Positions 1-8,900 of a stretch of DNA of 64,000 nt are shown piece by piece. The translations under genes were made by a program, and so were the position numbers. How positions within the stretch are numbered: the first letter of the stretch is position 1; every line of letters starts with the position of its first letter. The notes under the pieces were generated by a model. It ran no database searches and was not told the origin of the DNA. It was given only the letters and a program-made list of their open reading frames with translations. Source of the stretch: Clostridia bacterium (GTDB taxonomy: Bacteria > Bacillota > Clostridia > Lachnospirales > Lachnospiraceae); the NCBI GenBank assembly GCA_910574255.1, contig CAJTAK010000016.1, forward strand, positions 1 to 64,000, given 5' to 3'.

Positions 1-30
1 TTTATCCGATTTAAACTTTCTAACATTCAT
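1..30 (-). CDS. Start of a minus-strand gene running off the left edge
   Basis: On the minus strand an ATG at 30-28 is preceded six bases upstream by a Shine-Dalgarno-like GAGGTGAT, and the frame stays open for ten codons (MNVRKFKSDK) to the window edge. A TAAAAT box lies a little further upstream on the same strand. Only the first ten residues are visible, so no function can be given. It is called on the ribosome binding site alone. Confidence 0.45.
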   Translation of the reverse strand, partial: MNVRKFKSDK

Positions 31-113
31 GCTATCACCTCAGTATTATTTTACTAAGGTATATCTGAAAAGTAAATAGAAAATATTTATGTCGTTTACT
101 ATATGTACTGACA

Positions 114-791
114 TTGAGCGATGCAACGGAACATACTGCGCTGCGGATATTGCCGCTGGATGAAAGGTGCAGGGAATTAAATCGGAAATATATTTTACCA
201 ATTGGTTATGAACAAAATAATATGTTTCTTACGGATTGGAGCGAAGGAGATTTTGGGAATTTGGATTTTTATGATGTATTTGACTGCTTCTATCCCATTT
301 TGTATCAGAATCCGGTTCCCTATGTCTTAGATGAAAATCCAGAGATTGGAGCAGTTTATCAAATACCGGAGGACATATTTGAAAATGTTATTATGACACA
401 CTTTCATATAGATAGAGAAGCGCTTCGCTTAAAGACAACATATCTTTCAAAGGATGCTATGTATGAATACAGGCCCAGGGGATTTTACGAGGTTGAATAT
501 CCGGATATTCCCTACCCGGAAGTCGTAAGTTACACGGAAAATCAGGACGGAACCATTACGCTTATTATCAACGCAGTATATCCGGATGAAAATACATCGA
601 AATCCTATTCCCATAAAACAGTAATACGTCCATTGGGTGAGGAGGATTTTCAATATGTATCGAATGAAATACTTCCATCGTTTCCTTCTGGCGGCACAAA
701 GGAATCTGCAAAAGATGAGTTTGATATTTGGTGGCATTCGGACCGTTTGACAGAGGAAGAGTGGCAGGAGACGTATGGGGGAAATGAATAG
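114..791 (+). CDS. Hypothetical protein, probably 5'-truncated (DUF6070-like)
   Basis: A 225-residue acidic protein from a TTG at 114; the frame is open only back to 69 and no good ribosome binding site is seen, so the N-terminus may be missing. There is no signal peptide, although the adjacent paralog begins with a lipoprotein signal. Residues about 135-190 (around DGTITL and FQYVSNEIL) match the downstream 967-1233 frame, which makes the two paralogs. The C-terminus is rich in W, E and D (around WWHSDRLTEEEW). It resembles the Lachnospiraceae DUF6070 family from memory; this was not tested. Function unknown. It overlaps the next gene start by one base. Confidence 0.5.
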   Translation: MSDATEHTALRILPLDERCRELNRKYILPIGYEQNNMFLTDWSEGDFGNLDFYDVFDCFYPILYQNPVPYVLDENPEIGAVYQIPEDIFENVIMTHFHIDREALRLKTTYLSKDAMYEYRPRGFYEVEYPDIPYPEVVSYTENQDGTITLIINAVYPDENTSKSYSHKTVIRPLGEEDFQYVSNEILPSFPSGGTKESAKDEFDIWWHSDRLTEEEWQETYGGNE

Positions 792-1233
792 TGGGAAAAT
801 TTATTTTATTGGCAGGTATACTGAGTATTGTCTTATTTTGCTCCTGCAATAGCAGTGGGAAAGGTATGAAAGGGATATATAGCAGTGAAGCAGAAAAGAA
901 TAAACTGAAAGAAAATGCAGAAAGCACAGGCGAAGAGCCGGACACAGGCGTACAGCCGGAAATAGGATGAAGTATCAAGAAAAGTTCCAACCGGAGGTTA
1001 CGCATATCAAAGAAAACGATGACGGAACAATTACTTTGACCGTAGATGCGGTATGCCGGATGGTTTTGTGTGATGATGCAGTTATAACTCATGAACTTAC
1101 AGTTAGATTTTCTGAGAATGGCAGTTTTCAATATTTGGGAAATGAGATTTTAAATGACGGGATAAAAGGGCTTCCGGATTATCAATATCGTATCAATGAG
1201 ATGAATAATGAATATTGCTATAACAAGGAATGA
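791..1233 (+). pseudogene. Degraded lipoprotein paralog of the upstream gene
   Basis: A GTG at 791, with a GGGGG stretch 10 bases upstream, opens a 59-codon frame that begins with a hydrophobic segment and a Cys-Ser-Cys lipobox-like end, then an acidic linker, and stops at 968-970. An ATG overlapping that stop continues in another frame for 88 residues to 1233. This second part (DGTITLTVDAV, FQYLGNEIL) aligns with the C-terminal third of the 114-791 protein. The simplest reading is one lipoprotein gene that lost its middle by deletion with a frameshift. Alternatively these are two tiny genes; the matching C-terminal block argues against that. Confidence 0.5.
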
Positions 1234-1249
1234 CCATTTACCGGATTAT

Positions 1250-3091
1250 TTATTTCCAAATATTGAGCTCTGATAAGACAGACTTGGTTATCCTGGCGGC
1301 GGTGCTTCCGTCAGCGTTTGTATCATTTTGAATATTAGCGGCAAAAAAGCAGGTGTTGTCATGTGTTTCAACGAACCCAACAAACCAGCCGTTCACATCC
1401 TGATCATCTATGCGTCCGGTTCCGGTCTTTCCGTAAAAAGCCATGTCCTCAGATGAAAAAAGGCAAATGGAATCCTTTACTGCGTTTATATTTTCCGGAT
1501 CAAAGCCAAAGCGGTTGTTATACAGGTCTGTTAAAAGTTCAACCTGCTCCACCGGTGAGATTTTTAAGGAAGACTGCATCCAGAACGAAGAAACGCCTGG
1601 GTGGATGCTTTCATTTCCATATCCGATTTTCTGAATATAGTTTCTGACAGCAGATATGCCAAGCCGTTCCTCTATTTCCTGAAAATACCAGTTTACAGAA
1701 GAGGGCATTGCAGAATACAAGTCCTGCTCTCCATTCCATGCTTCAAATGGGTAATTCACACCGTTCCATGCAATGAAAGAATCATTGGGCGCAATCACGC
1801 CTTCTTCCAATCCAAACAGAGCATCGTATATCTTGTATGTAGATTCCGGAGAGGTTCTAAGCGTGGCATGCTCCATATCATAGATATGCCAGATATCGTC
1901 CCTCAAGTTATATAGAACAAAGCTCCCTTCATATTCGGAAAAATATGCGGACAGATCCATCAAAGAAATCCGTTCAGGAGATACGTTCCACTTATAATGG
2001 CTTTGGTCTGCCCCATAGGTGGACAGAATTGGGGCAAGTCCCCAAAAAATAATTGCAATGACACAAAAAGCAGCCATTCCTTTTAATTTTTTCCGGAAAG
2101 AAGGTTTCTGATAAGAAGAAATATGGAGAATCCTTTTTTGCATTTGCTTCATGCTTCCGCTGATCCCGGCGGTAAAAGGGAATGGTGTGAGTGAAGTTTT
2201 TTCCGCAAAATTGATCAGGGTATTTCCGTAATCCTCATAGTCGTTTTTATTCAAAAGCTTCAGGACAGAAGCATCACAGGCTATTTCCCTGTCGTTTTTC
2301 ATTTCTTTTAATGCATACCATACCAAAGGATTGAACCAATATAACACGCTGATAAGATTCATAAGAGAACCGGCAAGGGCATCCTTGTGCCTGTAATGCT
2401 GTAATTCATGCAATAACATGTACCGTATCTGTGAAGCATGAAAGCAGCCGTCGGGCATCTCTTTATGTCCTTCGACATTATCATAGAAATTTGATATCAA
2501 ATGGATCGGCAGATAAATGCATGGTCTGAATAATCCTGCAAGAATGGGAGACTTTAAAAATGCAGTACTGTAAATGGGAATATTCTTTTTGATTTTCAGT
2601 TCTTTTAAACAACTGCCATACAGGATACGAATCGTTTTATTTTGTAAAGGAAGAGCAGACTTTCTCAAAAGGCTTAATTGTTTGTTGGATTTTATCAAAA
2701 ACAGGAGCATTGCAAAAACACCGGTAAGCCATATCACGCATAGTATAAGGCCCAATATAGAAGATATCCCGCTGCTGACAGACAGTGTAAAATCGTCTAT
2801 TTGCTTTGCTACTCCGGAAATATTCATATTTCCGGCAGCTTTTAGGGCAGTCTCTGCCTTTGCCGGCCCGGTGCCCGGCCATTTGCCAAGCCTTAAGAAG
2901 AATTGCAAAAGCCCAATGGGGCGGACGGGCAGAAAGGGAACGGCCAGCAATCCGGCCAGCAGAAACCACAGATTAAACTGCATCCGGCCGGTCAGGTGAT
3001 TTTTCAATACACGTTTTACCATAAGAAAGATGCCTGTGATGACGCAAATGAAAATATTACATAGAAAAAAACGTATGCCAAAAGCTGCCAT
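1250..3091 (-). CDS. blaR1: BlaR1-type beta-lactam sensor/transducer
   Basis: A 613-residue membrane protein with both halves of BlaR1/MecR1. The N-terminal half has about four membrane segments and an M56 zinc peptidase with HELQH at 228-232 and a Glu near 269. A membrane segment near 338-355 leads to an extracellular class D penicillin-binding sensor domain with STYK (Ser417, Lys420), an SVN-like motif at 465-467 and KTG at 555-557. In the family, beta-lactam acylation of the serine activates the cytoplasmic protease, which leads to loss of the BlaI repressor. All these key residues are present. It follows blaI directly with two bases between them. No beta-lactamase gene is visible in the window, so its target lies elsewhere or is blaIR itself. 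Confidence 0.92.
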   Translation of the reverse strand: MAAFGIRFFLCNIFICVITGIFLMVKRVLKNHLTGRMQFNLWFLLAGLLAVPFLPVRPIGLLQFFLRLGKWPGTGPAKAETALKAAGNMNISGVAKQIDDFTLSVSSGISSILGLILCVIWLTGVFAMLLFLIKSNKQLSLLRKSALPLQNKTIRILYGSCLKELKIKKNIPIYSTAFLKSPILAGLFRPCIYLPIHLISNFYDNVEGHKEMPDGCFHASQIRYMLLHELQHYRHKDALAGSLMNLISVLYWFNPLVWYALKEMKNDREIACDASVLKLLNKNDYEDYGNTLINFAEKTSLTPFPFTAGISGSMKQMQKRILHISSYQKPSFRKKLKGMAAFCVIAIIFWGLAPILSTYGADQSHYKWNVSPERISLMDLSAYFSEYEGSFVLYNLRDDIWHIYDMEHATLRTSPESTYKIYDALFGLEEGVIAPNDSFIAWNGVNYPFEAWNGEQDLYSAMPSSVNWYFQEIEERLGISAVRNYIQKIGYGNESIHPGVSSFWMQSSLKISPVEQVELLTDLYNNRFGFDPENINAVKDSICLFSSEDMAFYGKTGTGRIDDQDVNGWFVGFVETHDNTCFFAANIQNDTNADGSTAARITKSVLSELNIWK

Positions 3092-3092
3092 A

Positions 3093-3479
3093 TTAATCCC
3101 TCATGCCTTTTTCGCCCTTCAGGAGAAGCGAGCGTAAAGAGGCTATTTCCGATTCGGAGAGTTTATCATCTTCAATATAGGCAGAAAGCATAGCGGCAAT
3201 GTTCCCATTATAATAACGCTTAAGAAAGGAATGGCTTTTTTGCCCGATATATTCTTTTTCTTCAATCAAGGGGGTGTAAACAAATACCCTGCTCTGCTTT
3301 TCATAAGAAAGCGCCCCCTTTGTTACAAGCCGTTTGATCAAAGTCTGGATCGTTTTGGGGCTCCACTTGGTGGTTTGGGTCAATCTGTCCGTCACCTCAT
3401 TGGTACTGATGGGTGCGTACTTCCATATAACTTTCATTACTTCAAATTCTGCTTCTGAAATTTGCGGTAGTGATTTCAT
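3093..3479 (-). CDS. blaI: BlaI/MecI-family transcriptional repressor
   Basis: A 128-residue winged-helix repressor of the BlaI/MecI/CopY family: it opens with PQISEAEFEVMKVIW and has the typical recognition region around TTKWSPKTIQTLIKRL, then the C-terminal dimerisation helices. It represses by binding TACA-N2-TGTA palindromes as a dimer until cleaved through BlaR1 signalling. A matching operator sits at its own start site (3500-3509), so autoregulation is expected. The ribosome binding site AAGGAGAG lies seven to eight bases before the ATG. It is first in a two-gene operon with blaR1. Confidence 0.93.
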   Translation of the reverse strand: MKSLPQISEAEFEVMKVIWKYAPISTNEVTDRLTQTTKWSPKTIQTLIKRLVTKGALSYEKQSRVFVYTPLIEEKEYIGQKSHSFLKRYYNGNIAAMLSAYIEDDKLSESEIASLRSLLLKGEKGMRD

Positions 3480-3499
3480 TTTGGGCTCTCCTTAAATCC

Positions 3500-3544
3500 T
3501 ACATTTGTAATATAGATTATAGTGTGGAGAGTTTGAAATGTCAA
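3500..3544 (-). promoter_or_regulatory. blaI-blaR1 promoter with bla-type operator
   Basis: On the minus strand TTGACA (3544-3539), a 17-base spacer and TATAAT (3521-3516) form a consensus sigma-A promoter. The palindrome TACAAATGTA (3509-3500) lies just downstream of the -10, at the expected transcription start, and extends to TATTACAAATGTA, very like known BlaI/MecI operators. Repression by occlusion of the start site is inferred. Confidence 0.85.
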
Positions 3545-3675
3545 TGAAAGTTTTGGAGTGATTTGGACGCTTTTTGTGCAGAACTGTATGTCCTTTTGTA
3601 CATGGAGGGGAAAATATAGAGAAAACATATAAGGGAGTTGAAGCTGCATAGATTGTAATAAGAATTGTTATAGCG

Positions 3676-5418
3676 GTGAATTTTATGGAAAATTCCAAAT
3701 TGGAAAATATGCTGAATTTAGCTTTGGATGCTACGGAGCAGGAGAGGGAAAAATCCCTGAATCTGGATGTGGGTTATGATCAGCAGGAGCAGACCTGGGA
3801 GCTGATTGTCAAGTATAACGGAAATTTAAGCAGTCTGGAGATGGAGGGGATTCAGGTAGTAGAACTGATGAATGAGTATGCCATCCTGACTGTTCCGGAA
3901 TCCCGGATTTCCCGTCTGGCTGAGTACTCGGAAATTGAATATATTGAGAAACCAAAGAGGCTGTTCTTCGCTGTGAATCAGGGGAGGGCAGCCTCCTGCA
4001 TTACCGGGGTGCAGAATGCGGCGTATGATTTATTTGGTGACGGTGTAATCATTGCATGCCTGGATTCCGGGGTAGATTACACCCATCCGGATTTTCGCAA
4101 TGAGGATGGAAGCACCAGGATTCTGGCTCTGTGGGATCAGACCATTTCCGGAAATCCGCCGGAGGGCTACCATATTGGAACAGAGTATACGAAGGAGCAG
4201 ATTGACGAGGCGTTGAAGGAGTATGACGCAGGCAGGGGAAGGGGGCTTGTACCCAGCGTAGATACCAGCGGTCACGGAACCCGGGTCCTTGGAATTGCAG
4301 CCGGGAACGGAAGAGCCAGCAACGGCCAATACCGGGGTGTGGCCAGCCGCAGCCCTATTCTGGTTGTGAAGCTTGGGGTTCCCCGAACGGAATCATTTCC
4401 CAGGACTACGGAGCTGATGCAGGCATTGGATTATGCACTGCGAAAGGCCATAGAATACCGGCTTCCTGTGGCAATAAATATCAGCTTCGGCAATACCTAC
4501 GGCGCCCACAACGGAACCTCTCTTCTGGAGACCTACATTACGGATATGGCAAATATCTGGAAATCGGTGATCTGTATCGGAACCGGAAATGAGGGCTATG
4601 CGGCAGGGCATACGGGAGAAGTGCTTGAAGAGGGACGGGACACGGAGATTCCTTTGGCTGTGGGAGAATATGAAGCGGCATTGAATGTACAGGTATGGAA
4701 ATCTTATCTGGATACGGTGGATTTTATGCTGACCAGTCCCGGAGGGAGAAGCGTCGGACCGATTCAGAACGTTCTGGGACCTCAGAGATTTACCATGGAA
4801 AATACGGAGATTCTCTTATATTATGGGGAACCGTCTCCTTACAGCCCTTATCAGGAGATTTATGTGGAGTTTTTACCCAGAAGAGATTATATTGATTCCG
4901 GTATCTGGACCTTTAAGCTTATTCCCAGGCAGGTAAAGGACGGAGTATACCATTTATGGCTGCCAAGCAGCGGAGCTATAAATGCAAATACCCGCTTTTT
5001 GTATCCCACTCCTTACACAACCATGACCATTCCTTCCACCGCAGGAAAAATCATTGCGGTAGGGGCCTATGACAGCAGAAGCCGGACTTATGCGGACTTC
5101 TCCGGACGGGGCGCCTCCGGAAACGAGCGCATTCCACGACCTGATTTGGTGGCTCCCGGGGTAAATATCATGACAACGGCTCCTGGCGGCGGCTATGCAC
5201 AGGCTACGGGAACCTCCTTTGCCACGCCTTTTGTGACAGGGGCGGCGGCTCTTTTGATGGAATGGGGGATTACGGACGGGAATGATCCGTTTTTGTATGG
5301 GGAGAAGGTGAAAGTGTACCTTCTGAAGGGAGCGCAGACCTTGCCGGCTTTTCAGGAGTATCCTAATGCGCAGATTGGGTGGGGGACGCTGTGTGTGAGG
5401 GAGAGCCTGCCGGGATAG
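3676..5418 (+). CDS. S8 (subtilisin-like) serine protease
   Basis: A 580-residue S8 peptidase with a complete catalytic set: Asp130 in LDSGVDYTHPDF, His200 in SGHGT, the oxyanion Asn305 in GTGNEG and Ser514 in GTSFATP. An insertion of about 130 residues between the oxyanion Asn and the Ser motif is typical of the clostridial Csp-like group. There is no signal peptide, so it is probably cytoplasmic or released by lysis or sporulation. The N-terminal 100 residues may act as a prodomain. The start is uncertain: GTG at 3676 or ATG at 3685, neither with a strong ribosome binding site. It appears monocistronic. The Csp-type link to germination is a family analogy only. Confidence 0.88.
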   Translation: MNFMENSKLENMLNLALDATEQEREKSLNLDVGYDQQEQTWELIVKYNGNLSSLEMEGIQVVELMNEYAILTVPESRISRLAEYSEIEYIEKPKRLFFAVNQGRAASCITGVQNAAYDLFGDGVIIACLDSGVDYTHPDFRNEDGSTRILALWDQTISGNPPEGYHIGTEYTKEQIDEALKEYDAGRGRGLVPSVDTSGHGTRVLGIAAGNGRASNGQYRGVASRSPILVVKLGVPRTESFPRTTELMQALDYALRKAIEYRLPVAINISFGNTYGAHNGTSLLETYITDMANIWKSVICIGTGNEGYAAGHTGEVLEEGRDTEIPLAVGEYEAALNVQVWKSYLDTVDFMLTSPGGRSVGPIQNVLGPQRFTMENTEILLYYGEPSPYSPYQEIYVEFLPRRDYIDSGIWTFKLIPRQVKDGVYHLWLPSSGAINANTRFLYPTPYTTMTIPSTAGKIIAVGAYDSRSRTYADFSGRGASGNERIPRPDLVAPGVNIMTTAPGGGYAQATGTSFATPFVTGAAALLMEWGITDGNDPFLYGEKVKVYLLKGAQTLPAFQEYPNAQIGWGTLCVRESLPG

Positions 5419-5439
5419 AGTAGATTTGGGGATAATAGG

Positions 5440-5475
5440 CACTTTATTTTATCATATATGGCATCAAATAAAGTG
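5440..5475 (+). terminator. Hairpin downstream of the S8 protease
   Basis: A 10-bp stem CACTTTATTT / AAATAAAGTG (5440-5449 with 5466-5475) with a 16-base loop and a short T-rich tail. It is AT-rich and so only a moderately strong intrinsic terminator. Confidence 0.5.
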
Positions 5476-5653
5476 TTTATATACGTATTGTTTGAATCTT
5501 GTTCTTGCAATTGATAAAGCTAAAAGATGCATTAGAACGGACAAATGGAGGAAGTCAGTCATCATATATTGATTAAAATGGTGAAAAAGGATATTATTTA
5601 AAGCATAAGTATAGGAATAGGAAGCCCGGAATGGAAAAGAAAGGATTATACAT

Positions 5654-7231
5654 ATGAAAGCGAGAAAGAAGATCTATCTGTGCTTAGTTGCGATCATAGC
5701 ATTGATTTATATCAGTCTGCTGATCATTCTTTACTGTTCGGAATCCGTTGACAGCGATGCAATGATCAGGACCTTTGGAGATGCTTTCTGGTATTCATTG
5801 GTGACATTAACTACGGTAGGATATGGTGATCTGGTGCCAGTGACACCACTGGGGCATACTATAGGAATGATATTCCTGCTTTTGTCCGCAGGTATCATGG
5901 TGACAATGCTTGGTGCTGTAGTATCCTTTATTACCAGCGAAGGATTTCCTTTTCTTATGCTTAGCCTGCAGCGGCATAAAAATTGGTACTATTTTGCAGA
6001 TTGCGGAGTGGAATCAAATACACTTGCTGCTAATATCTATAAAGAAGACTCCAATGCACTGATTATCTATGGAGAGAAAAGAAACAGCCAAAGTGAAATT
6101 CCCAATTATCCTTGTATCTATCTAAGTGCTTCACCAGCAAAGATTGTGGCGAAAAAGAAAAATATCGGAACAAAGTGTAAAGTCTTTTTGATGAAAGAGA
6201 ATGATATCGGCATCAACAGGCGGGCAAGTAATCTTCATGAATTGCCGGTAGAGGTTTATGCAAGGACTACAAACGGGCAGGATAAGCTTTCAGGTAATAT
6301 TAATTTCTTTCACAGCTATGAGTGCTGTGCTAGACAGTATTGGCGCTCCAAGCCATTATGCAGGCATGAAAATACAATTGTGCTCATCGGATTTGGAAAT
6401 TATGGAAGCAGTATTCTGGAGCGTGCTATATTAACCAATATTGTTTCTGTAGAGCAACATGTGGCATATCACATTTTCGGAAAAGCAGAAGAATTCCTTG
6501 CTATTCATTATCGGTTAGGAGAGATGTTTTCTCTGGATAAAGAATCTGAAACGAGAGATTCTTTAATCTTTCATGAGGAAGCCTGGGAAGAGAATCATTT
6601 TATTCTGGAACAGGCTGACCGCATTATTATTTGTGAGGATGATGAACAGATTGGGTGGGGGATTTTTTGGACACTGAATAGATATTATAGAATCTCCGGT
6701 CGTATAGATTTGCGCAGCAGTTGGAAGGTTCCGGAGATATCTTGCTTTGGGATAAATGAGGATATCTATACAACACAACAGATCATCCGTACAGAGCTGA
6801 ATAAAGCAGCTGTTATGATTAATGAGATTTTTCGTAAATCTGTTTCTTATCCGACCCGCTGTTGGGATGAATTGGATGATCTGCACCGACAGTCAAAGAT
6901 TGTAGCAGCAGATCACCTTCTGATGAAAACCAGGATTCTTTTAGATGACGAAACAATTACAGAGCTTACCGCATCTGTAGTAAAGAAGGCGTATGAAAGG
7001 TATTGTAAGACAAAAGATTTGGATACTGCAAAAGAAATGTATCGTAAGTTGGATCATATGCGGGGACTGCGGTTCTATACCTTTTATAATTGGAGCTATG
7101 GTCCTGTTCGCGATGATACGGCAAGGCAGCATCCAATGCTGTGTCCATATGAAGAATTGACGCCGGAACAAAAGCAGGAAAGGGATGCGGCATGGGAATT
7201 GATGGGGAATATCTCTGTTGAACTTGAGTAA
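5654..7231 (+). CDS. Two-TM potassium channel fused to Rossmann and RyR-like domains
   Basis: A 525-residue membrane protein. TM1 spans residues 5-27; the pore helix and selectivity filter TTVGYGD (about 55-62) are followed by TM2 (about 67-92), the layout of a KcsA/MthK-type K+ channel. A long cytoplasmic part follows, with a Rossmann-like GFGNYGSSI near residue 246, resembling RCK/TrkA-N nucleotide-binding units. The last about 120 residues contain two blocks (around ADHLLMKTRILL and YEELTPEQKQERDAAWELM) that look like a RyR-type repeat. A nucleotide-gated channel is inferred. The ribosome binding site AAAGGAT precedes the ATG. It sits among accessory genes next to the mobile element, so a stress or defence role is possible. 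Confidence 0.75.
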   Translation: MKARKKIYLCLVAIIALIYISLLIILYCSESVDSDAMIRTFGDAFWYSLVTLTTVGYGDLVPVTPLGHTIGMIFLLLSAGIMVTMLGAVVSFITSEGFPFLMLSLQRHKNWYYFADCGVESNTLAANIYKEDSNALIIYGEKRNSQSEIPNYPCIYLSASPAKIVAKKKNIGTKCKVFLMKENDIGINRRASNLHELPVEVYARTTNGQDKLSGNINFFHSYECCARQYWRSKPLCRHENTIVLIGFGNYGSSILERAILTNIVSVEQHVAYHIFGKAEEFLAIHYRLGEMFSLDKESETRDSLIFHEEAWEENHFILEQADRIIICEDDEQIGWGIFWTLNRYYRISGRIDLRSSWKVPEISCFGINEDIYTTQQIIRTELNKAAVMINEIFRKSVSYPTRCWDELDDLHRQSKIVAADHLLMKTRILLDDETITELTASVVKKAYERYCKTKDLDTAKEMYRKLDHMRGLRFYTFYNWSYGPVRDDTARQHPMLCPYEELTPEQKQERDAAWELMGNISVELE

Positions 7232-7312
7232 AGGTTTCTTCTGTCTGTAAATCAAATAATTGTGCAGTATTTTTAAATATGGGATTTAAATCAAGGAAAT
7301 AATTTTTAATGG

Positions 7313-7341
7313 TTGACATGTGCAATGAAAAATGCTAATAT
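7313..7341 (+). promoter_or_regulatory. Predicted sigma-A promoter for the 7442 gene
   Basis: TTGACA (7313-7318), a 17-base spacer and TAATAT (7336-7341), followed by a 100-base leader to the 7442 start. The spacer and downstream bases contain a direct repeat of AAAAATGCT, which could be a regulator site. Confidence 0.55.
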
Positions 7342-7441
7342 ATGTGTAATAAAAAATGCTGAAAATGAGTTGCTCAGATTGGCACAGCTGATTTATTTGT
7401 AAAATTGCAGATATAAGGATTTAAGTGTAAGGAGAGATTGC

Positions 7442-8149
7442 ATGAATGAAGGAATGACAATATTTTTAAATATGGATGAAAGGAAAACGGATGAGAATGA
7501 AGCGCTTATCAAAAGGATAGATGAGCTGCTGCTGAATTTCGGAATAGAATACACCGGAATCAGAAATCTATATAGACCAATAGAACAAGCAAATAGGGAT
7601 CAAGCAATATTTTCTGCATGCCGTGCACTAAGAGATACGGCCTGGCTAAAAGATATACTGGCTTATACTCCCATTATGAACCGAACAGACACATGCCCCA
7701 TGACGCAGATACGATTAGACCATATGTCGGAACCGGCTGCAGCAAAATTAAAGTATTATGAAGAATATTATCAGGAATCCCACACATTGGCCCATGGAAT
7801 CGTAGTGGATGAGTCGGGGCAGTTAAGAGATGGTTATACTTCTTATATTATTGCTAAAAAGTACGGGATTCGTCCGGATATCTATGAAGCATTTGCAGAA
7901 CAGCCTCTTAAAAAGGTTGTAAGGGGTCGGCATGTAGTATGGGATAAAGAAACATGGAAAATAAAAAGTGATAGATATTATACTTGGAACTATACCCTAA
8001 GAGATCCGGTAGTCTGCGGAGACATATTGAAGGTTCGAACGAAAAAAGGACAGGCATTCATTTGTGTGGATAAGATTGATTATGTAACAGGAAAAGGATT
8101 TTGTGAAGAACATAGAAATGTAATAAAGCATATGAAAAAGCATTTATAG
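7442..8149 (+). CDS. Unknown protein with a ParB-like motif
   Basis: A 235-residue soluble protein with a ribosome binding site (AAGGAGAG) before the ATG. No domain is recognised with confidence. The segment near residue 125 (SGQLRDGYTSYIIAKKYG) resembles the substrate-contact motif of ParB/Srx-type nuclease folds (G-x-L-x-D-G-hydrophobic-x-R-x3-A), but with Ser in place of the usual Arg, so any link is weak. Residues 1-45 look like a small alpha/beta unit. It lies between the channel gene and an AbiEi-like gene. No function is proposed. Confidence 0.6.
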   Translation: MNEGMTIFLNMDERKTDENEALIKRIDELLLNFGIEYTGIRNLYRPIEQANRDQAIFSACRALRDTAWLKDILAYTPIMNRTDTCPMTQIRLDHMSEPAAAKLKYYEEYYQESHTLAHGIVVDESGQLRDGYTSYIIAKKYGIRPDIYEAFAEQPLKKVVRGRHVVWDKETWKIKSDRYYTWNYTLRDPVVCGDILKVRTKKGQAFICVDKIDYVTGKGFCEEHRNVIKHMKKHL

Positions 8150-8180
8150 TCCACTCATTTATTAATTCAAATTGAAATAA

Positions 8181-8783
8181 ATGGAGAAGATGATGAGAAG
8201 TACTACTTATGACAAACTAAATCATTTATATCAAGAATTCGGAGGTTATGTCAGCACTCGAAAGCTGATGGAGGAAGGCTTTACCAATCGGCAGATTGCC
8301 TTTTTGATAAATGAAAATTATTTGGAAAAAGTGTGCCACGGTTATTATTGGATGTTGCAATGCGGGCATGAGAAACCCTTTGATTACAAATGCATCGAAA
8401 TATGTTTGAGCAATCCGAGAGCAGTTATATCAATGGCGAGCGCATGTTATTATCAGGGAATTATCAAACGAGAACCGGAACCATTAACCATAGCCACAGA
8501 GCGTACCGACCGCAGTGCAATGAAAGTGATGTTTCCGGTGAAAAGGCACTATTTTTCAAGCAGCAATTTTGAGATTGGTATACGTAGAATTCAGACAAAG
8601 GATGGAAGTTACAATATCTACAATATAGAACGTGCTTTATGTGATATAGTTCGCTTAAACACTCAGGATACATCTGATGAATTTATGGTAGAAATTTTTG
8701 ATCATATAAAAGAGAGAAAAGAGCAATATGAACGAATCTCCCAATATGCAAAATTGCTTAAAGTAAAGAGTTTAATACCATAA
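8181..8783 (+). CDS. AbiEi-family antitoxin-like protein, without a partner toxin
   Basis: A protein of about 200 residues with the N-terminal winged helix of AbiEi/Antitoxin_4 proteins (GGYVSTRKLMEEGFTNRQI, then CHGYYWM), followed by a domain matching the AbiEi C-terminal part (TIATERTDRSA, then NIERALCDIVR). In type IV toxin-antitoxin systems AbiEi represses its operon and counters the AbiEii nucleotidyltransferase toxin. No AbiEii follows; the gene ends at a terminator. The start may be 8193 rather than 8181, because GGAGA at 8183-8187 sits well for 8193. It may be an orphan regulator or a decayed pair. Confidence 0.8.
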   Translation: MEKMMRSTTYDKLNHLYQEFGGYVSTRKLMEEGFTNRQIAFLINENYLEKVCHGYYWMLQCGHEKPFDYKCIEICLSNPRAVISMASACYYQGIIKREPEPLTIATERTDRSAMKVMFPVKRHYFSSSNFEIGIRRIQTKDGSYNIYNIERALCDIVRLNTQDTSDEFMVEIFDHIKERKEQYERISQYAKLLKVKSLIP

Positions 8784-8812
8784 AATTAAAACAAATGTTA
8801 AACAGGGAAAAG

Positions 8813-8874
8813 AAAGTGGCTTGAAATCTTGAAAAATAGCGATTTTACAAGGGCTTAAGCCACTTTTGATTTTT
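8813..8874 (+). terminator. Stem-loop terminator after the AbiEi-like gene
   Basis: A 10-bp perfect stem AAAGTGGCTT / AAGCCACTTT (8813-8822 with 8857-8866) followed by TGATTTTT. It marks the end of the accessory block before the mobile element's left end. Confidence 0.6.
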
Positions 8875-8900
8875 AGGAGAAGTATCATAACTTATCGCAG

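Noticed and set aside
4954-5442. 162-codon open frame opposite the S8 protease gene
   Set aside because: Antisense to a gene with a complete catalytic triad; low-complexity translation.
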